Source: JBFELU01 sp041551965
Lineage (GTDB): Bacteria > Actinomycetota > Acidimicrobiia > Spongiisociales > UBA11373
Reading direction: 5' to 3'
Length of the DNA stretch: 12,283 nt
NCBI GenBank assembly: GCA_041551965.1
Contig: JBFELU010000076.1
Coordinates: 1 to 12,283 of the forward strand
Part shown: piece after piece, positions 1 through 6,733 of the stretch
Layout: each line of letters begins with the position of its first letter
Position numbering within the stretch: the first letter of the stretch is position 1
Position numbers and translations under genes: made by a program
The notes under the pieces: model-generated
Seen by the model: the letters and a program-made list of their open reading frames with translations, nothing else
What the model was told of the DNA's origin: nothing
Database searches by the model: none

Positions 1-550
1 GCACCGCCTCGGTGGCCAGCACACCGGCCCTGGACGCTCCCGCCGCAACCAGGGTCTCCGCGTCGACCCCGATGACCAGGAACCTCGGGAGTGCAACCAG
101 AGGAAGCCGGGCCGTCACCACCCCGTCGGATTCCGCCCAGCCGGTCGGGGGTTCGATCCCCGCCGACCGGAGCACCCGCTCGGCGGCCGGACCCCACACC
201 TCGAGGATCTCCGATGCCTCCCGCTCCAGCGCGACGTCGACCCGAAAGCGGAACCGCTCGAGGTCCTCGAGCACGGTCGCACCACGGCCGGCGTCGGCGA
301 CCAAGCCGATCCGCCCCTCTCCGGCGAGGACCCAGAGCACCGCCCGCAGTTTGCCGCGCGGCTCGAGCAGCAAAGACCGAGCCACTCCGCCCGGTGCGAT
401 GCCGGCTATGTCTTGGCTCAACTGGCCGTCGAGAAAGCTCACCGCGTCAGGGCCCCGGGCCCACACGACCTCTCGCCGATCCGCGACCAGACCGGCTGCG
501 TCTCGCAGCGCCATGTACTCGGCGGTGACGTTGCCGTACGAGTCGGCCAT
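1..550 (-). CDS. ygfZ: YgfZ/CAF17-like folate-binding Fe-S protein, 3' end missing
   Basis: This is the N-terminal 183 codons of a minus-strand gene that runs off the left edge. The translation has the GcvT/YgfZ N-terminal pattern. It begins with a short helix ending in LRDAAGLVADRR. A FLDGQLSQDI segment follows at residues 39-48, and then an EPRGKL element. These match the fLqgqltnDv and pkGkl signatures of YgfZ proteins. Family knowledge: YgfZ/CAF17 proteins bind folate and support the assembly or repair of certain Fe-S enzymes. The diagnostic KGC-x-[EQ] motif would lie beyond the edge, so it cannot be checked. The ATG start is one base after the trpE stop, so the gene is probably co-transcribed and translationally coupled with trpE. 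A true glycine-cleavage GcvT is less likely given the FLDGQL form. Assignment is good at family level. Confidence 0.82.
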   Translation of the reverse strand, partial: MADSYGNVTAEYMALRDAAGLVADRREVVWARGPDAVSFLDGQLSQDIAGIAPGGVARSLLLEPRGKLRAVLWVLAGEGRIGLVADAGRGATVLEDLERFRFRVDVALEREASEILEVWGPAAERVLRSAGIEPPTGWAESDGVVTARLPLVALPRFLVIGVDAETLVAAGASRAGVLATEAV

Positions 551-551
551 C

Positions 552-2018
552 TCAGATCTCCCCCGCACTCCCGATGGCGGCGAGGACGGCGGCGGCCTTG
601 GCGACGCACTCATCCCACTCGGAGGCGGGAACGCTGTCGGCGACCACACCCGCCCCGGCCTGCACCCAGGCCGTGGTGCCGTCGGTCACCATGGTCCGAA
701 GCGCGATGGCGGTGTCGAGATTGCCCGAGAAGTCGATGTAACCCGCAGCCCCGGCATAGGGCCCGCGAGCAACGGGTTCGAGTTCATCGATGATCTCCAT
801 CGCCCTCACCTTCGGTGCGCCGGTCACCGTGCCGTGGGGAAACGTCGCCCGCAGGACGTCAACCGGGCTCGCTTCGCGACGCAAGGTGCCCGACACCCCG
901 GACACCAGGTGCATGACGTGGGAATACCGCTCGACCACCATCAGGTCGTCGACGGAGACCGTCCCGTACTCGGCGACCCGTCCGACATCGTTGCGGGCCA
1001 GGTCGACCAGCATCACGTGCTCGGCCCTCTCCTTGGGATCGGCCACCAACTCCTCCTCCAGCGCGGCGTCTGCTTCGGGATCGGCGCCGCGAGGGCGGGT
1101 CCCGGCGATGGGGCGGCTCGAAACCGTCCCGTCGCGGACGCGCACCATCAACTCGGGTGACGCCCCGGCGATCGCCAGCGACCCGTATCGCAGGAAGAAC
1201 ATGAACGGTGAGGGGTTGACGAGCCGCAGCGCCCGATACACGGCGAACGGATCCCCACCGAAGGCCACCTGGAACCGGACCGAGGGCACGATCTGGAAGG
1301 CGTCCCCTGCTTCGATGTAGCGAACCGAACGCTCGACCGCAGCCATGTACGCCTCCCGGTCGAGCGAGGTGTCGGCGGGCGGTGGGGCATCGAACCGGCT
1401 CACCGGCGGAGCCGGCCGCACCCCGGGTCCACCGAGACGCTCTTGCATCCCGGACAGATCGTCGACCGCAGCGTCGTAGGCCGCAGCCGGATCGTCGCCG
1501 ATCAGCACGTTGCGGATGAGTGTGATCGTCTGCGCGAACCGGTCGATCGCCGCCATCGACCCCACCGCCTGCCACATCATCTCGGGCAAGCCCCGATCGT
1601 CGGGGGGGCGATCCGGGAGATGCTCGACGTAGCGGACGGTGTCGTAGCCGAGGTACCCGACCAGCCCCGTGTGCAGCGGCGGAAGACCGGCGAGGTCGGG
1701 GACCTGCAACCCCCGGACCACCGACTCGAGGACCGTCAGGGGATCCGCATCCGGGATCTCGACTGCGGCCCCCTCGACCCGGCACCTCCCGCCCTCGGAG
1801 AGCAGCACGAAGAGGGGATCCCACCCGACGAAGGACCACCTCGCCCACCGCTCCCCGCCCTCGACGGACTCGAGCAGGAAGGCCGGGCCCTCGACCGCCA
1901 GGCTCTCGAACGCGCTCACGGGCGTGTGGCGGTCGCCCAACACCCGGAGCCGAACCGGCACGACGGCGTGATCTTCGGCGAGGCGCAGAAACTCATCCCG
2001 CGACGGGGTCACATGCAT
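552..2018 (-). CDS. trpE: Anthranilate synthase component I (TrpE)
   Basis: The 488-residue product has the usual length for TrpE, which converts chorismate to anthranilate using ammonia supplied by the TrpG glutaminase, the first step of tryptophan synthesis. The N-terminal domain carries LLES at residues 48-51, the element that binds tryptophan for feedback inhibition in known TrpE proteins. The chorismate-binding domain shows PIAGTRPRG, a HVMLVDLARND element, GTVTGAPK at about 396-403, DTAIALRT at about 435-442 and QAGAGVVADS at about 453-462. PabB or isochorismate synthase is less likely because LLES and the TrpE-type order are intact. No trpG or other trp gene is in the window, so the glutaminase must be encoded elsewhere. 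The ATG start lies 7 nt after a TACGCT -10 box and has no Shine-Dalgarno sequence. ygfZ follows after one base; ccdA ends 22 nt upstream. Confidence 0.95.
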   Translation of the reverse strand: MHVTPSRDEFLRLAEDHAVVPVRLRVLGDRHTPVSAFESLAVEGPAFLLESVEGGERWARWSFVGWDPLFVLLSEGGRCRVEGAAVEIPDADPLTVLESVVRGLQVPDLAGLPPLHTGLVGYLGYDTVRYVEHLPDRPPDDRGLPEMMWQAVGSMAAIDRFAQTITLIRNVLIGDDPAAAYDAAVDDLSGMQERLGGPGVRPAPPVSRFDAPPPADTSLDREAYMAAVERSVRYIEAGDAFQIVPSVRFQVAFGGDPFAVYRALRLVNPSPFMFFLRYGSLAIAGASPELMVRVRDGTVSSRPIAGTRPRGADPEADAALEEELVADPKERAEHVMLVDLARNDVGRVAEYGTVSVDDLMVVERYSHVMHLVSGVSGTLRREASPVDVLRATFPHGTVTGAPKVRAMEIIDELEPVARGPYAGAAGYIDFSGNLDTAIALRTMVTDGTTAWVQAGAGVVADSVPASEWDECVAKAAAVLAAIGSAGEI

Positions 2019-2025
2019 GACGCAC

Positions 2026-2031
2026 AGCGTA
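2026..2031 (-). promoter_or_regulatory. Candidate leaderless -10 box for trpE
   Basis: TACGCT on the minus strand, followed by 7 nt and then the trpE ATG at 2018. This spacing would place the transcription start at or next to the start codon. No convincing -35 hexamer is visible; it would fall inside the end of ccdA. If real, trpE can be expressed separately from ccdA. Confidence 0.5.
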
Positions 2032-2040
2032 GGCGGAGCC

Positions 2041-2787
2041 TCAGACGTTCCAGAGCCAGGAGGGCAGGCGCTCCTGGAACCAGCGGTTCAACTCCAAGAG
2101 ATTGCCGGAGATCATGAGCCACCCGAATCCAGCGAGCAGCACCCCCGAGACCACCGTGATCGGCTTCAGATGCCTCCGGAACCACGCAAAGGCGCCGTAG
2201 GCCCGATCGATGCCGAGGCCGGCGAGCACGAAAGGTATGCCGAGACCCAGCGAGTAGACGAAGAGGAGCATCATGCCTTGCGGCACCGTCTCCTCGGTGG
2301 CCGCCACGCCCAGGATGGCCCCCAGGGTGGGACCGATACACGGCGTCCAACCGAACCCGAAGGCGGCTCCCATCACCGGGGGCGCCCAGGAGCCCAGACG
2401 GGAGGGGCGGACCTCGACCCGGCGTTCCCGCATGAACGGCATGAGCAGCGTGGGGTTCCACAGCGCCGTGATCGCAATGAACAGCCCCATGGAGAGCACC
2501 AACCAGCCCGCGACGGTGGTGATGGTGTTCTGGTTGCGGAGCAGCGAGCGACCCAATGAGGTGGCGGTGGCCCCGAGTGCCACGAACACCACCGTGAACC
2601 CGGCCACGAACAACAACGTCACCCGCAGCATGCGGATCCGGGACACCCGCCCCTCGGCCATGTCCTGGGCCGAATACCCCGACATCATGGTGAGGTAGCC
2701 CGGCAGGAGCGGCAGCACGCAGGGCGAGAGGAATGACAGCGCCCCGAAGGCCAGGGCGGCAAACACGTTGACGTTCGAGATCTCCAC
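2041..2787 (-). CDS. ccdA: CcdA-type cytochrome c biogenesis / thiol-disulfide transport membrane protein
   Basis: A 248-residue polytopic membrane protein, the normal size for CcdA, with about six hydrophobic segments. TM1 holds LSFLSPCVLPLLPGYL with Cys23, and the pseudo-repeat holds FGFGWTPCIGPTLGAIL with Cys150. This pair of intramembrane cysteines is the hallmark of CcdA/DsbD-beta proteins, which carry reducing equivalents from cytoplasmic thioredoxin across the membrane to extracytoplasmic thiol proteins, for example in cytochrome c maturation. No ResA/ResB/ResC or other thioredoxin-like partner gene is in the window. The reading frame stays open upstream to 3897, but that part is antisense to the MFS gene. 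I chose GTG 2787 because it precedes TM1 directly and sits 8 nt after a TACCCT -10 box. trpE follows 22 nt downstream on the same strand. Confidence 0.93.
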   Translation of the reverse strand: MEISNVNVFAALAFGALSFLSPCVLPLLPGYLTMMSGYSAQDMAEGRVSRIRMLRVTLLFVAGFTVVFVALGATATSLGRSLLRNQNTITTVAGWLVLSMGLFIAITALWNPTLLMPFMRERRVEVRPSRLGSWAPPVMGAAFGFGWTPCIGPTLGAILGVAATEETVPQGMMLLFVYSLGLGIPFVLAGLGIDRAYGAFAWFRRHLKPITVVSGVLLAGFGWLMISGNLLELNRWFQERLPSWLWNV

Positions 2788-2795
2788 GTAAACCC

Positions 2796-2801
2796 AGGGT
2801 A
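2796..2801 (-). promoter_or_regulatory. Candidate leaderless -10 box for ccdA
   Basis: TACCCT on the minus strand with 8 nt to the GTG start at 2787. There is no Shine-Dalgarno sequence in the 8 nt, which fits leaderless translation. It lies in the 111-nt divergent region shared with the MFS gene. Confidence 0.5.
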
Positions 2802-2838
2802 GGTTCGGCCGTACAACGCTAACCGCTCGCACCCCGTT

Positions 2839-2850
2839 CCCGACGTCGGG
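2839..2850. promoter_or_regulatory. 12-bp perfect palindrome between ccdA and MFS promoters
   Basis: CCCGACGTCGGG is a perfect 12-bp palindrome with no spacer. It starts where the -35 element of the MFS-side promoter would sit, with a 17-nt spacer to TAACCT at 2862, and lies about 38 nt behind the ccdA -10 box. That position would suit a small dimeric repressor or activator. In such GC-rich DNA a site of this length can also arise by chance. Confidence 0.25.
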
Positions 2851-2861
2851 GCGGGGCCGGG

Positions 2862-2867
2862 TAACCT
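2862..2867 (+). promoter_or_regulatory. Candidate -10 box for the MFS transporter (and its uORF)
   Basis: TAACCT followed by 8 nt and an ATG at 2876. The spacing predicts transcription starting at that ATG. The MFS start at 2899 would then have a 23-nt leader without a Shine-Dalgarno sequence. Confidence 0.45.
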
Positions 2868-2875
2868 CGCCGCCG

Positions 2876-2923
2876 ATGGCCCACGACCCCCTCACCTCAT
2901 GGCATCGGCGCTCGAGCACCTGA
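2876..2923 (+). CDS. Possible leaderless 15-residue uORF overlapping the MFS start
   Basis: ATG at 2876 opens a 16-codon frame (15 residues, starting MAHDPLTSW) that ends with TGA at 2921-2923. The start is 8 nt after a TAACCT -10 box, like the other leaderless starts here. The MFS ATG at 2899 lies inside this frame in another phase. Translation of the uORF could deliver or block ribosomes for the transporter. There is no protein-family evidence for it, and a chance ATG is quite possible. Confidence 0.25.
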   Translation: MAHDPLTSWHRRSST

Positions 2924-4131
2924 AGCCCCCGGTTCCGCTGGAACGTCGGGAAGTCCGCATCCTGGCGCTCATGGCGATCGTGGCCTTCTCTCAGGGCTGG
3001 ACCGGCACGGTGATCACCCACAGCCTCCCGTTCATGCGGGAGACCTTCGACCTCAGCGACGCCGCCATCTTCGATCTCCTCGCAACCGTCCGGGCGGTGG
3101 CCCTCTTCGCGTTGCTCCTGTCCTGGTGGGGTGATCGGAGTGGGCGGAGGAAGCCGCTGATCCTCGCTCTCGTCGCCCTGGCCGCCGCCAACCTGGCGAC
3201 CGCCTTCGCCCCGACGGTCCTTGCCTTCACCGCCCTGCAGTCGATGGCCCGCATCGGCTCGAACGCTGCGGGAGCCCTCGCCCTGGTCATGCTGGCCGAG
3301 GAGGTGAACCCGCTGATCCGCGGCTACGTCCTCGGCGCCTACGCCCTCGTGGTGAGCATGGGCACCGGCTTCGGCCTGCTGGTGCGCCAGATCGGCGAGA
3401 TGAGCGATGAAGCCTGGCGACTCCTGTTCGGTATGAGCGCCGTACCTCTCCTGGCGGTACCGATCATCGTCCTCAAGCTGCAGGAGTCGCGCGCGTTCGC
3501 CCATCGCGAGCAGCGCCCGCCCCTGGTGGCCGCCCTCCGGGGTGGCCACGCCCGCTATTTCTGGCCGATGGCGGCCATCTCGTTTGCGCTGGCTGCCTTC
3601 TCGGGGCCCGCCGCCAACCTCGCCCTCGTCCGCCTCGAGAACGAGCTCGGATGGAGCGCCTTCACGGCATCGATCATGCTCGCCGCCACGAGCGCCCCGG
3701 CGGTGACGCTCGGCTTGCTCGGCGGGGGCCGGGCGGCCGACCTGATCGGCCGCAAGCCGACCGAGGTCGTCTCCTTGTTCGTCGGAGTCGCCGGCGGACT
3801 CGCCTTCTACTTCTTCGAGGCTGGCTGGATCATGGCGACCGGGATCTTCTTCTCCATGCTCGGTGCGGCCGCGTTCGGGCCCGCTTTCACCTCGCACCGG
3901 GCGGAGCTGTTCCCGACCGATGTGCGGGCCACGGCCGGTGCTTGGCTGTCCAACGCCGGGATCTTCGGGGGCCTTGCCGGCTTCGGGGCCGGTCGTTTCG
4001 TCGTCGACGCGTGGGGAGTTCCGATCACGATGGCGTCCCTCGGCGTCTTGCTGCTCTTCTCGGCCGCGTTCATCTCACTCCTCCCGGAAACCCGGGGAGC
4101 CGTCCTCACCGAAGCGGACCCCTCGGGCTGA
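2899..4131 (+). CDS. Major facilitator superfamily (MFS) transporter
   Basis: A 410-residue integral membrane protein with about 12 hydrophobic segments, a typical MFS size. The motif-A loop between TM2 and TM3 is GDRSGRRK at residues 78-85, and a second motif-A-like loop, RAADLIGRK at 278-286, lies in the C-terminal half. Such loops gate the alternating-access cycle of secondary transporters. The substrate cannot be told from sequence alone; neighbouring genes give no catabolic or resistance context. ATG 2899 is the only ATG or GTG start I found upstream of TM1 in this frame, but it has no Shine-Dalgarno sequence. It lies inside a possible leaderless uORF. The 3' end overlaps the convergent MATE gene by 26 nt, so the two transporter mRNAs would be complementary at their ends. 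Confidence 0.9.
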   Translation: MASALEHLKPPVPLERREVRILALMAIVAFSQGWTGTVITHSLPFMRETFDLSDAAIFDLLATVRAVALFALLLSWWGDRSGRRKPLILALVALAAANLATAFAPTVLAFTALQSMARIGSNAAGALALVMLAEEVNPLIRGYVLGAYALVVSMGTGFGLLVRQIGEMSDEAWRLLFGMSAVPLLAVPIIVLKLQESRAFAHREQRPPLVAALRGGHARYFWPMAAISFALAAFSGPAANLALVRLENELGWSAFTASIMLAATSAPAVTLGLLGGGRAADLIGRKPTEVVSLFVGVAGGLAFYFFEAGWIMATGIFFSMLGAAAFGPAFTSHRAELFPTDVRATAGAWLSNAGIFGGLAGFGAGRFVVDAWGVPITMASLGVLLLFSAAFISLLPETRGAVLTEADPSG

Positions 4132-5410
4132 ACCGCCGCCACCACAGCGTGGTCAATCGCAGCCCGGTGAGCCCCACGACGGCCCACCACACCCCCGGGA
4201 GGCCCAGATCGAGGGGCAGGACCAGCAGCATCAGGCCACCGGCCAGCATGGTCGCACCGGCCATGGCCGCCGCCAGGAATGCAAAGTCGCCTGCACCGAA
4301 GAACACACCGTCCCAGACGAACACGACCGCCGAGGGGATCATCCCCGCCACCAGGAACCAGTAGATCGAGCGGATCCCTTGCACGACGGCGGCGTCGTCG
4401 GTGAACCACTGTGGCAGGGGTCCGGCAATCGCCGCCAGGCCCAATGTCAGGCCGGCCCCCACCCCGACCCCGAGCACCGTCAACCGGTCGGCCACCTCTC
4501 GGGCATCGTCGGCGGCACCGGCGCCGACCAGCCTCCCCACCAGGGCCTGCGCGGCGATGGCCAGCGCATCGACCGCCAGGGCCAGGAAGACCCACAATTG
4601 CCACACCACCTGGTGGGCCGCCACTGCGGTCTCCGAGATGCGGGTCGCCACGGCCGTGCCGAGCGTGAACACCGCCAGCAGCGACGCCGTGCGAATGGTG
4701 AGGTCGCGACCGGCCCTGAGGAACGGCGTCACCTCGGCCAGTGCCACCCTCCCCATCCGCAATTCACCGCGGCGTAGCAGTGCCGCCACGAACCAGATGG
4801 CACCGATCGTCTGCGCCGTGACGGTCGCCCAGGCAGCCCCCCGGATCTCCCAACCGGCCCCGAAGATGAGCAAGGGATCGAGCACCAGGTTGATCGCGTT
4901 GATGCCGATCGTGATCACGAAGGGGGTCCTCGTGTTCTGGTGGCCCCGGTAGATGCCGTGGCCGGCCCGAATGACCAGCACCGCCGGCGCCGCCAGTGCC
5001 CGGATTCGGACGTAGGAGAGCGCCTGGGAACGGACCCCGTCGGTGGCACCCATCGCCGTCAAGATCGGGCCGGTGAACACCTCGAGCACGGTGAGCGCCA
5101 CCACACCCGAACCGACCGCCAACCCCAGGGCCGTCACCGATGCCCGCATGGCCTTGGCCCGGTCCCCGGCCCCGATTGAACGCGCCACCAGCGAGGTCGT
5201 GCCGTACTCGAGGAAGTTGAACGCGAAGAAGGCCACGGCGAACACGGCCGCGGAAACGCCGAGTGCCCCGAGGGCATCGGCGCCGAGACGGCCGACGAAG
5301 GCGGTGTCGACGAGACTGAGCAGCGGGTCGGCCACCAGGGCCCCCAATGCCGGAAGGGCGAGTGCTGCGATCTCGCGATCGAAGCGGCCGCGAAGCGTCC
5401 AGACGCTCAC
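4106..5410 (-). CDS. MATE (DinF-like) multidrug/toxin extrusion family transporter
   Basis: The 434-residue product has about 12 hydrophobic segments in two similar halves and the N-terminal MATE pattern DPLLSLVDTAFVGRLG at residues 28-43, with the membrane-embedded Asp28 and Asp35 typical of DinF-like members. MATE proteins export cationic drugs or metabolites using Na+ or H+ gradients; the substrate here is unknown. A longer frame reaches 5461, but I chose GTG 5410. It forms a GTGA overlap with the nth stop codon, which implies translational coupling, and it places the conserved TM1 about 14 residues from the N-terminus, as usual. It is therefore probably in an operon with nth, a base-excision repair gene. 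DinF-type MATE genes can be damage-inducible, but I see no LexA box here. The tail overlaps the MFS gene. Confidence 0.9.
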   Translation of the reverse strand: MSVWTLRGRFDREIAALALPALGALVADPLLSLVDTAFVGRLGADALGALGVSAAVFAVAFFAFNFLEYGTTSLVARSIGAGDRAKAMRASVTALGLAVGSGVVALTVLEVFTGPILTAMGATDGVRSQALSYVRIRALAAPAVLVIRAGHGIYRGHQNTRTPFVITIGINAINLVLDPLLIFGAGWEIRGAAWATVTAQTIGAIWFVAALLRRGELRMGRVALAEVTPFLRAGRDLTIRTASLLAVFTLGTAVATRISETAVAAHQVVWQLWVFLALAVDALAIAAQALVGRLVGAGAADDAREVADRLTVLGVGVGAGLTLGLAAIAGPLPQWFTDDAAVVQGIRSIYWFLVAGMIPSAVVFVWDGVFFGAGDFAFLAAAMAGATMLAGGLMLLVLPLDLGLPGVWWAVVGLTGLRLTTLWWRRFSPRGPLR

Positions 5411-6075
5411 GCCGGCGGCGGGGTCTTGTCCGGATACCGACAGCGATCGTGGAGCGGGCACTCCCAGCAGAGGGGGCGCCGAGAGTCACACACCTCGCGC
5501 CCGAACTGGATGAAGCGCATCGAGATCCCCGGCCACTCACCTTCGGGGTAGAGGGCCCGCAGTTCGAATTCGATCTTGGTGGGGTCGGTCGAATCGGTCA
5601 GGCTCAGCCGCCCGGCGACCCGCTTCACATGGGTGTCCACCGCAATCGCCGGGATGCCGAACGCCTCGGCCAGCACCACGCTGGCGGTCTTGCGCCCCAC
5701 CCCCCGCAGGGTGATGAGAGCCTCGAGGTCGTCGGGCACTTCACCGTCGAATCGATCGACGAGGTCCTGACTCAGGGCAATGATCGACTTCGTCTTCTGG
5801 CGGTAGTAACCGGTCGAGTACACGACCTCCTCGACGGCCTCGGGGTCGGCGCCCCCCAGGTCCTCGGGTCCGGGCCAACGCTCGAAGAGGGCGGGGGTGA
5901 CCCCGTTCACGTTCTCGTCCGTCGTCTGGGCGCTGAGCACCGTGGCCACCAGCAGCTGCCACGGATCCCGGTAGGTGAGCGCGGTGGCGATCTCGGGGTA
6001 TCGCTTCTTGAGACGCCCGAGAACGACCCGGGCATGACGTCGCTGCTCTGGTCCGGGAACCGGCTGGTCGGGCAT
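5407..6075 (-). CDS. nth: Endonuclease III, base-excision repair DNA glycosylase/AP lyase
   Basis: The 222-residue product matches Nth in length and motifs. The helix-hairpin-helix segment LRGVGRKTA carries the catalytic Lys129, and AVDTHV carries the catalytic Asp147; these correspond to Lys120 and Asp138 of the E. coli enzyme. The C-terminal 4Fe-4S loop is complete, with Cys196, Cys203, Cys206 and Cys212 in C-x6-C-x2-C-x5-C spacing. The enzyme removes oxidised pyrimidines and cleaves the resulting abasic site. MutY is excluded by length and by the catalytic lysine. ATG 6075 lies 9 nt after a TAGCAT -10 box with no Shine-Dalgarno sequence, so the mRNA is probably leaderless. The MATE gene follows with a 4-nt overlap. 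Confidence 0.96.
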   Translation of the reverse strand: MPDQPVPGPEQRRHARVVLGRLKKRYPEIATALTYRDPWQLLVATVLSAQTTDENVNGVTPALFERWPGPEDLGGADPEAVEEVVYSTGYYRQKTKSIIALSQDLVDRFDGEVPDDLEALITLRGVGRKTASVVLAEAFGIPAIAVDTHVKRVAGRLSLTDSTDPTKIEFELRALYPEGEWPGISMRFIQFGREVCDSRRPLCWECPLHDRCRYPDKTPPPA

Positions 6076-6084
6076 GGCGCGGCG

Positions 6085-6090
6085 ATGCTA
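6085..6090 (-). promoter_or_regulatory. Candidate leaderless -10 box for nth
   Basis: TAGCAT on the minus strand with 9 nt to the ATG at 6075. Just behind it, on the xpt side, is a short inverted repeat (GGCGA at 6093-6097 and TCGCC at 6101-6105, 3-nt loop) that could serve both divergent promoters but is too short to weigh heavily. Confidence 0.45.
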
Positions 6091-6118
6091 CCGGCGAGAG
6101 TCGCCCTCACCCATCGGG

Positions 6119-6124
6119 TACCCT
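6119..6124 (+). promoter_or_regulatory. Candidate -10 box for xpt (and its uORF)
   Basis: TACCCT, 10 nt before a GTG at 6135 and 30 nt before the xpt ATG at 6155. It sits within an 8-bp GGGTACCC palindrome. No clear -35 hexamer is visible, and there is no sign of a purine riboswitch, which would need a far longer leader. Confidence 0.45.
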
Positions 6125-6134
6125 TCTCCCCCTG

Positions 6135-6158
6135 GTGCAGCCACCTTCTCCCCGATGA
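6135..6158 (+). CDS. Possible leaderless 7-codon uORF coupled to xpt
   Basis: GTG at 6135 opens a frame of seven codons (read as VQPPSPR, fMet in vivo) ending in TGA at 6156-6158. That stop overlaps the xpt ATG at 6155-6157 as ATGA, the classic termination-reinitiation arrangement. The GTG is 10 nt after a TACCCT -10 box, within the range of the other leaderless starts here, and xpt itself lacks a Shine-Dalgarno sequence. The peptide is proline-rich, with a PP pair that can slow ribosomes. This remains a positional inference only. Confidence 0.3.
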   Translation: MQPPSPR

Positions 6159-6733
6159 GCCGAGGCGCCGACCTCCTCCGCGACAAGATCCTGGCCGAGG
6201 GCCGGGTCGACGGGCCGCTCCTGCTGGTCGACGGGTTCCTCAATCATCGGGTCGACCCGGAGCTGCTCGGTGCCGTGGGCGCCGAGCTCGCCGAGCGCTT
6301 TGCCCCCCTGGCCCCCGATCTCGTGATGACGGCCGAGGCCAGCGGCATCCCGCCGGGCATGGCGTGTGCCACGAACCTCCGTGTACCGCTCATCTACGCC
6401 AAGAAGTACCTCGGACCCGGCGACCGACATGCCTTTGCCCGTGAGGTGCACTCCGCGACCCGGGGAATCGAATACCGCGTCGAGGTCTCCCGTCGCGTCC
6501 TCACCGCCGGGCACCGAGTCTTGATCGTCGATGACTTCCTCGCCGGTGGTCGCACTGCAGAGGCGTTGGGAGAAATCACCGAAGAGGCCGCAGGCACGGT
6601 GGTCGGCTTCGGGTTCGTCGTCGAGAAGTCCTTCCAGGAAGGACGCAGCCGACTCGAGTCCCATGGCTGGGCCATCGAGTCACTGGTCCGGATCGCCTCC
6701 CTCGACGGCGGGGTCATCCGCTTCCTCGACTGA
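6155..6733 (+). CDS. xpt: Xanthine phosphoribosyltransferase
   Basis: The 192-residue product follows the Bacillus-type Xpt pattern closely along its length. It has VDGFLNHRVDP near residues 25-35, ASGIPP at 62-67, a PRPP-binding loop VLIVDDFLAGGRT with the acidic pair Asp126-Asp127, then VVEKSFQEGR and IESLVRIASL near the C-terminus. Xpt salvages xanthine by transferring it onto PRPP to give XMP, feeding GMP synthesis; it acts in the cytoplasm. The FLNH element and the EKSFQ-GR element separate it from PyrE and Apt. The ATG at 6155 gives the family's normal N-terminus; the frame extends upstream but without homology. The 3' end overlaps the minus-strand 4-TM gene by 54 nt. Confidence 0.92.
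   Translation: MSRGADLLRDKILAEGRVDGPLLLVDGFLNHRVDPELLGAVGAELAERFAPLAPDLVMTAEASGIPPGMACATNLRVPLIYAKKYLGPGDRHAFAREVHSATRGIEYRVEVSRRVLTAGHRVLIVDDFLAGGRTAEALGEITEEAAGTVVGFGFVVEKSFQEGRSRLESHGWAIESLVRIASLDGGVIRFLD

Noticed and set aside
12..1160. Long plus-strand open frame of 382 codons
   Set aside because: It is antisense to ygfZ and trpE, both recognised by motifs; the translation is Arg/Ser/Pro-rich without domain pattern. High GC content opens such frames.
859..1848. 329-codon minus-strand frame inside trpE
   Set aside because: It is an out-of-phase shadow of trpE, rich in Arg and Gly, without motifs.
2788..3897. N-terminal extension of the ccdA frame by about 370 codons
   Set aside because: This part is antisense to the MFS gene and has no recognisable domain; CcdA proteins start just before TM1, as at GTG 2787.
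5380..6110. LexA (SOS) control of the nth-MATE operon, suggested by the DinF-like MATE
   Set aside because: No GAAC-N4-GTTC or CTG-N10-CAG-type LexA box is evident between the nth promoter and start.
6116..6123. GGGTACCC palindrome upstream of xpt
   Set aside because: Only 8 bp, expected often by chance in this composition; it is noted only as overlapping the -10 box.
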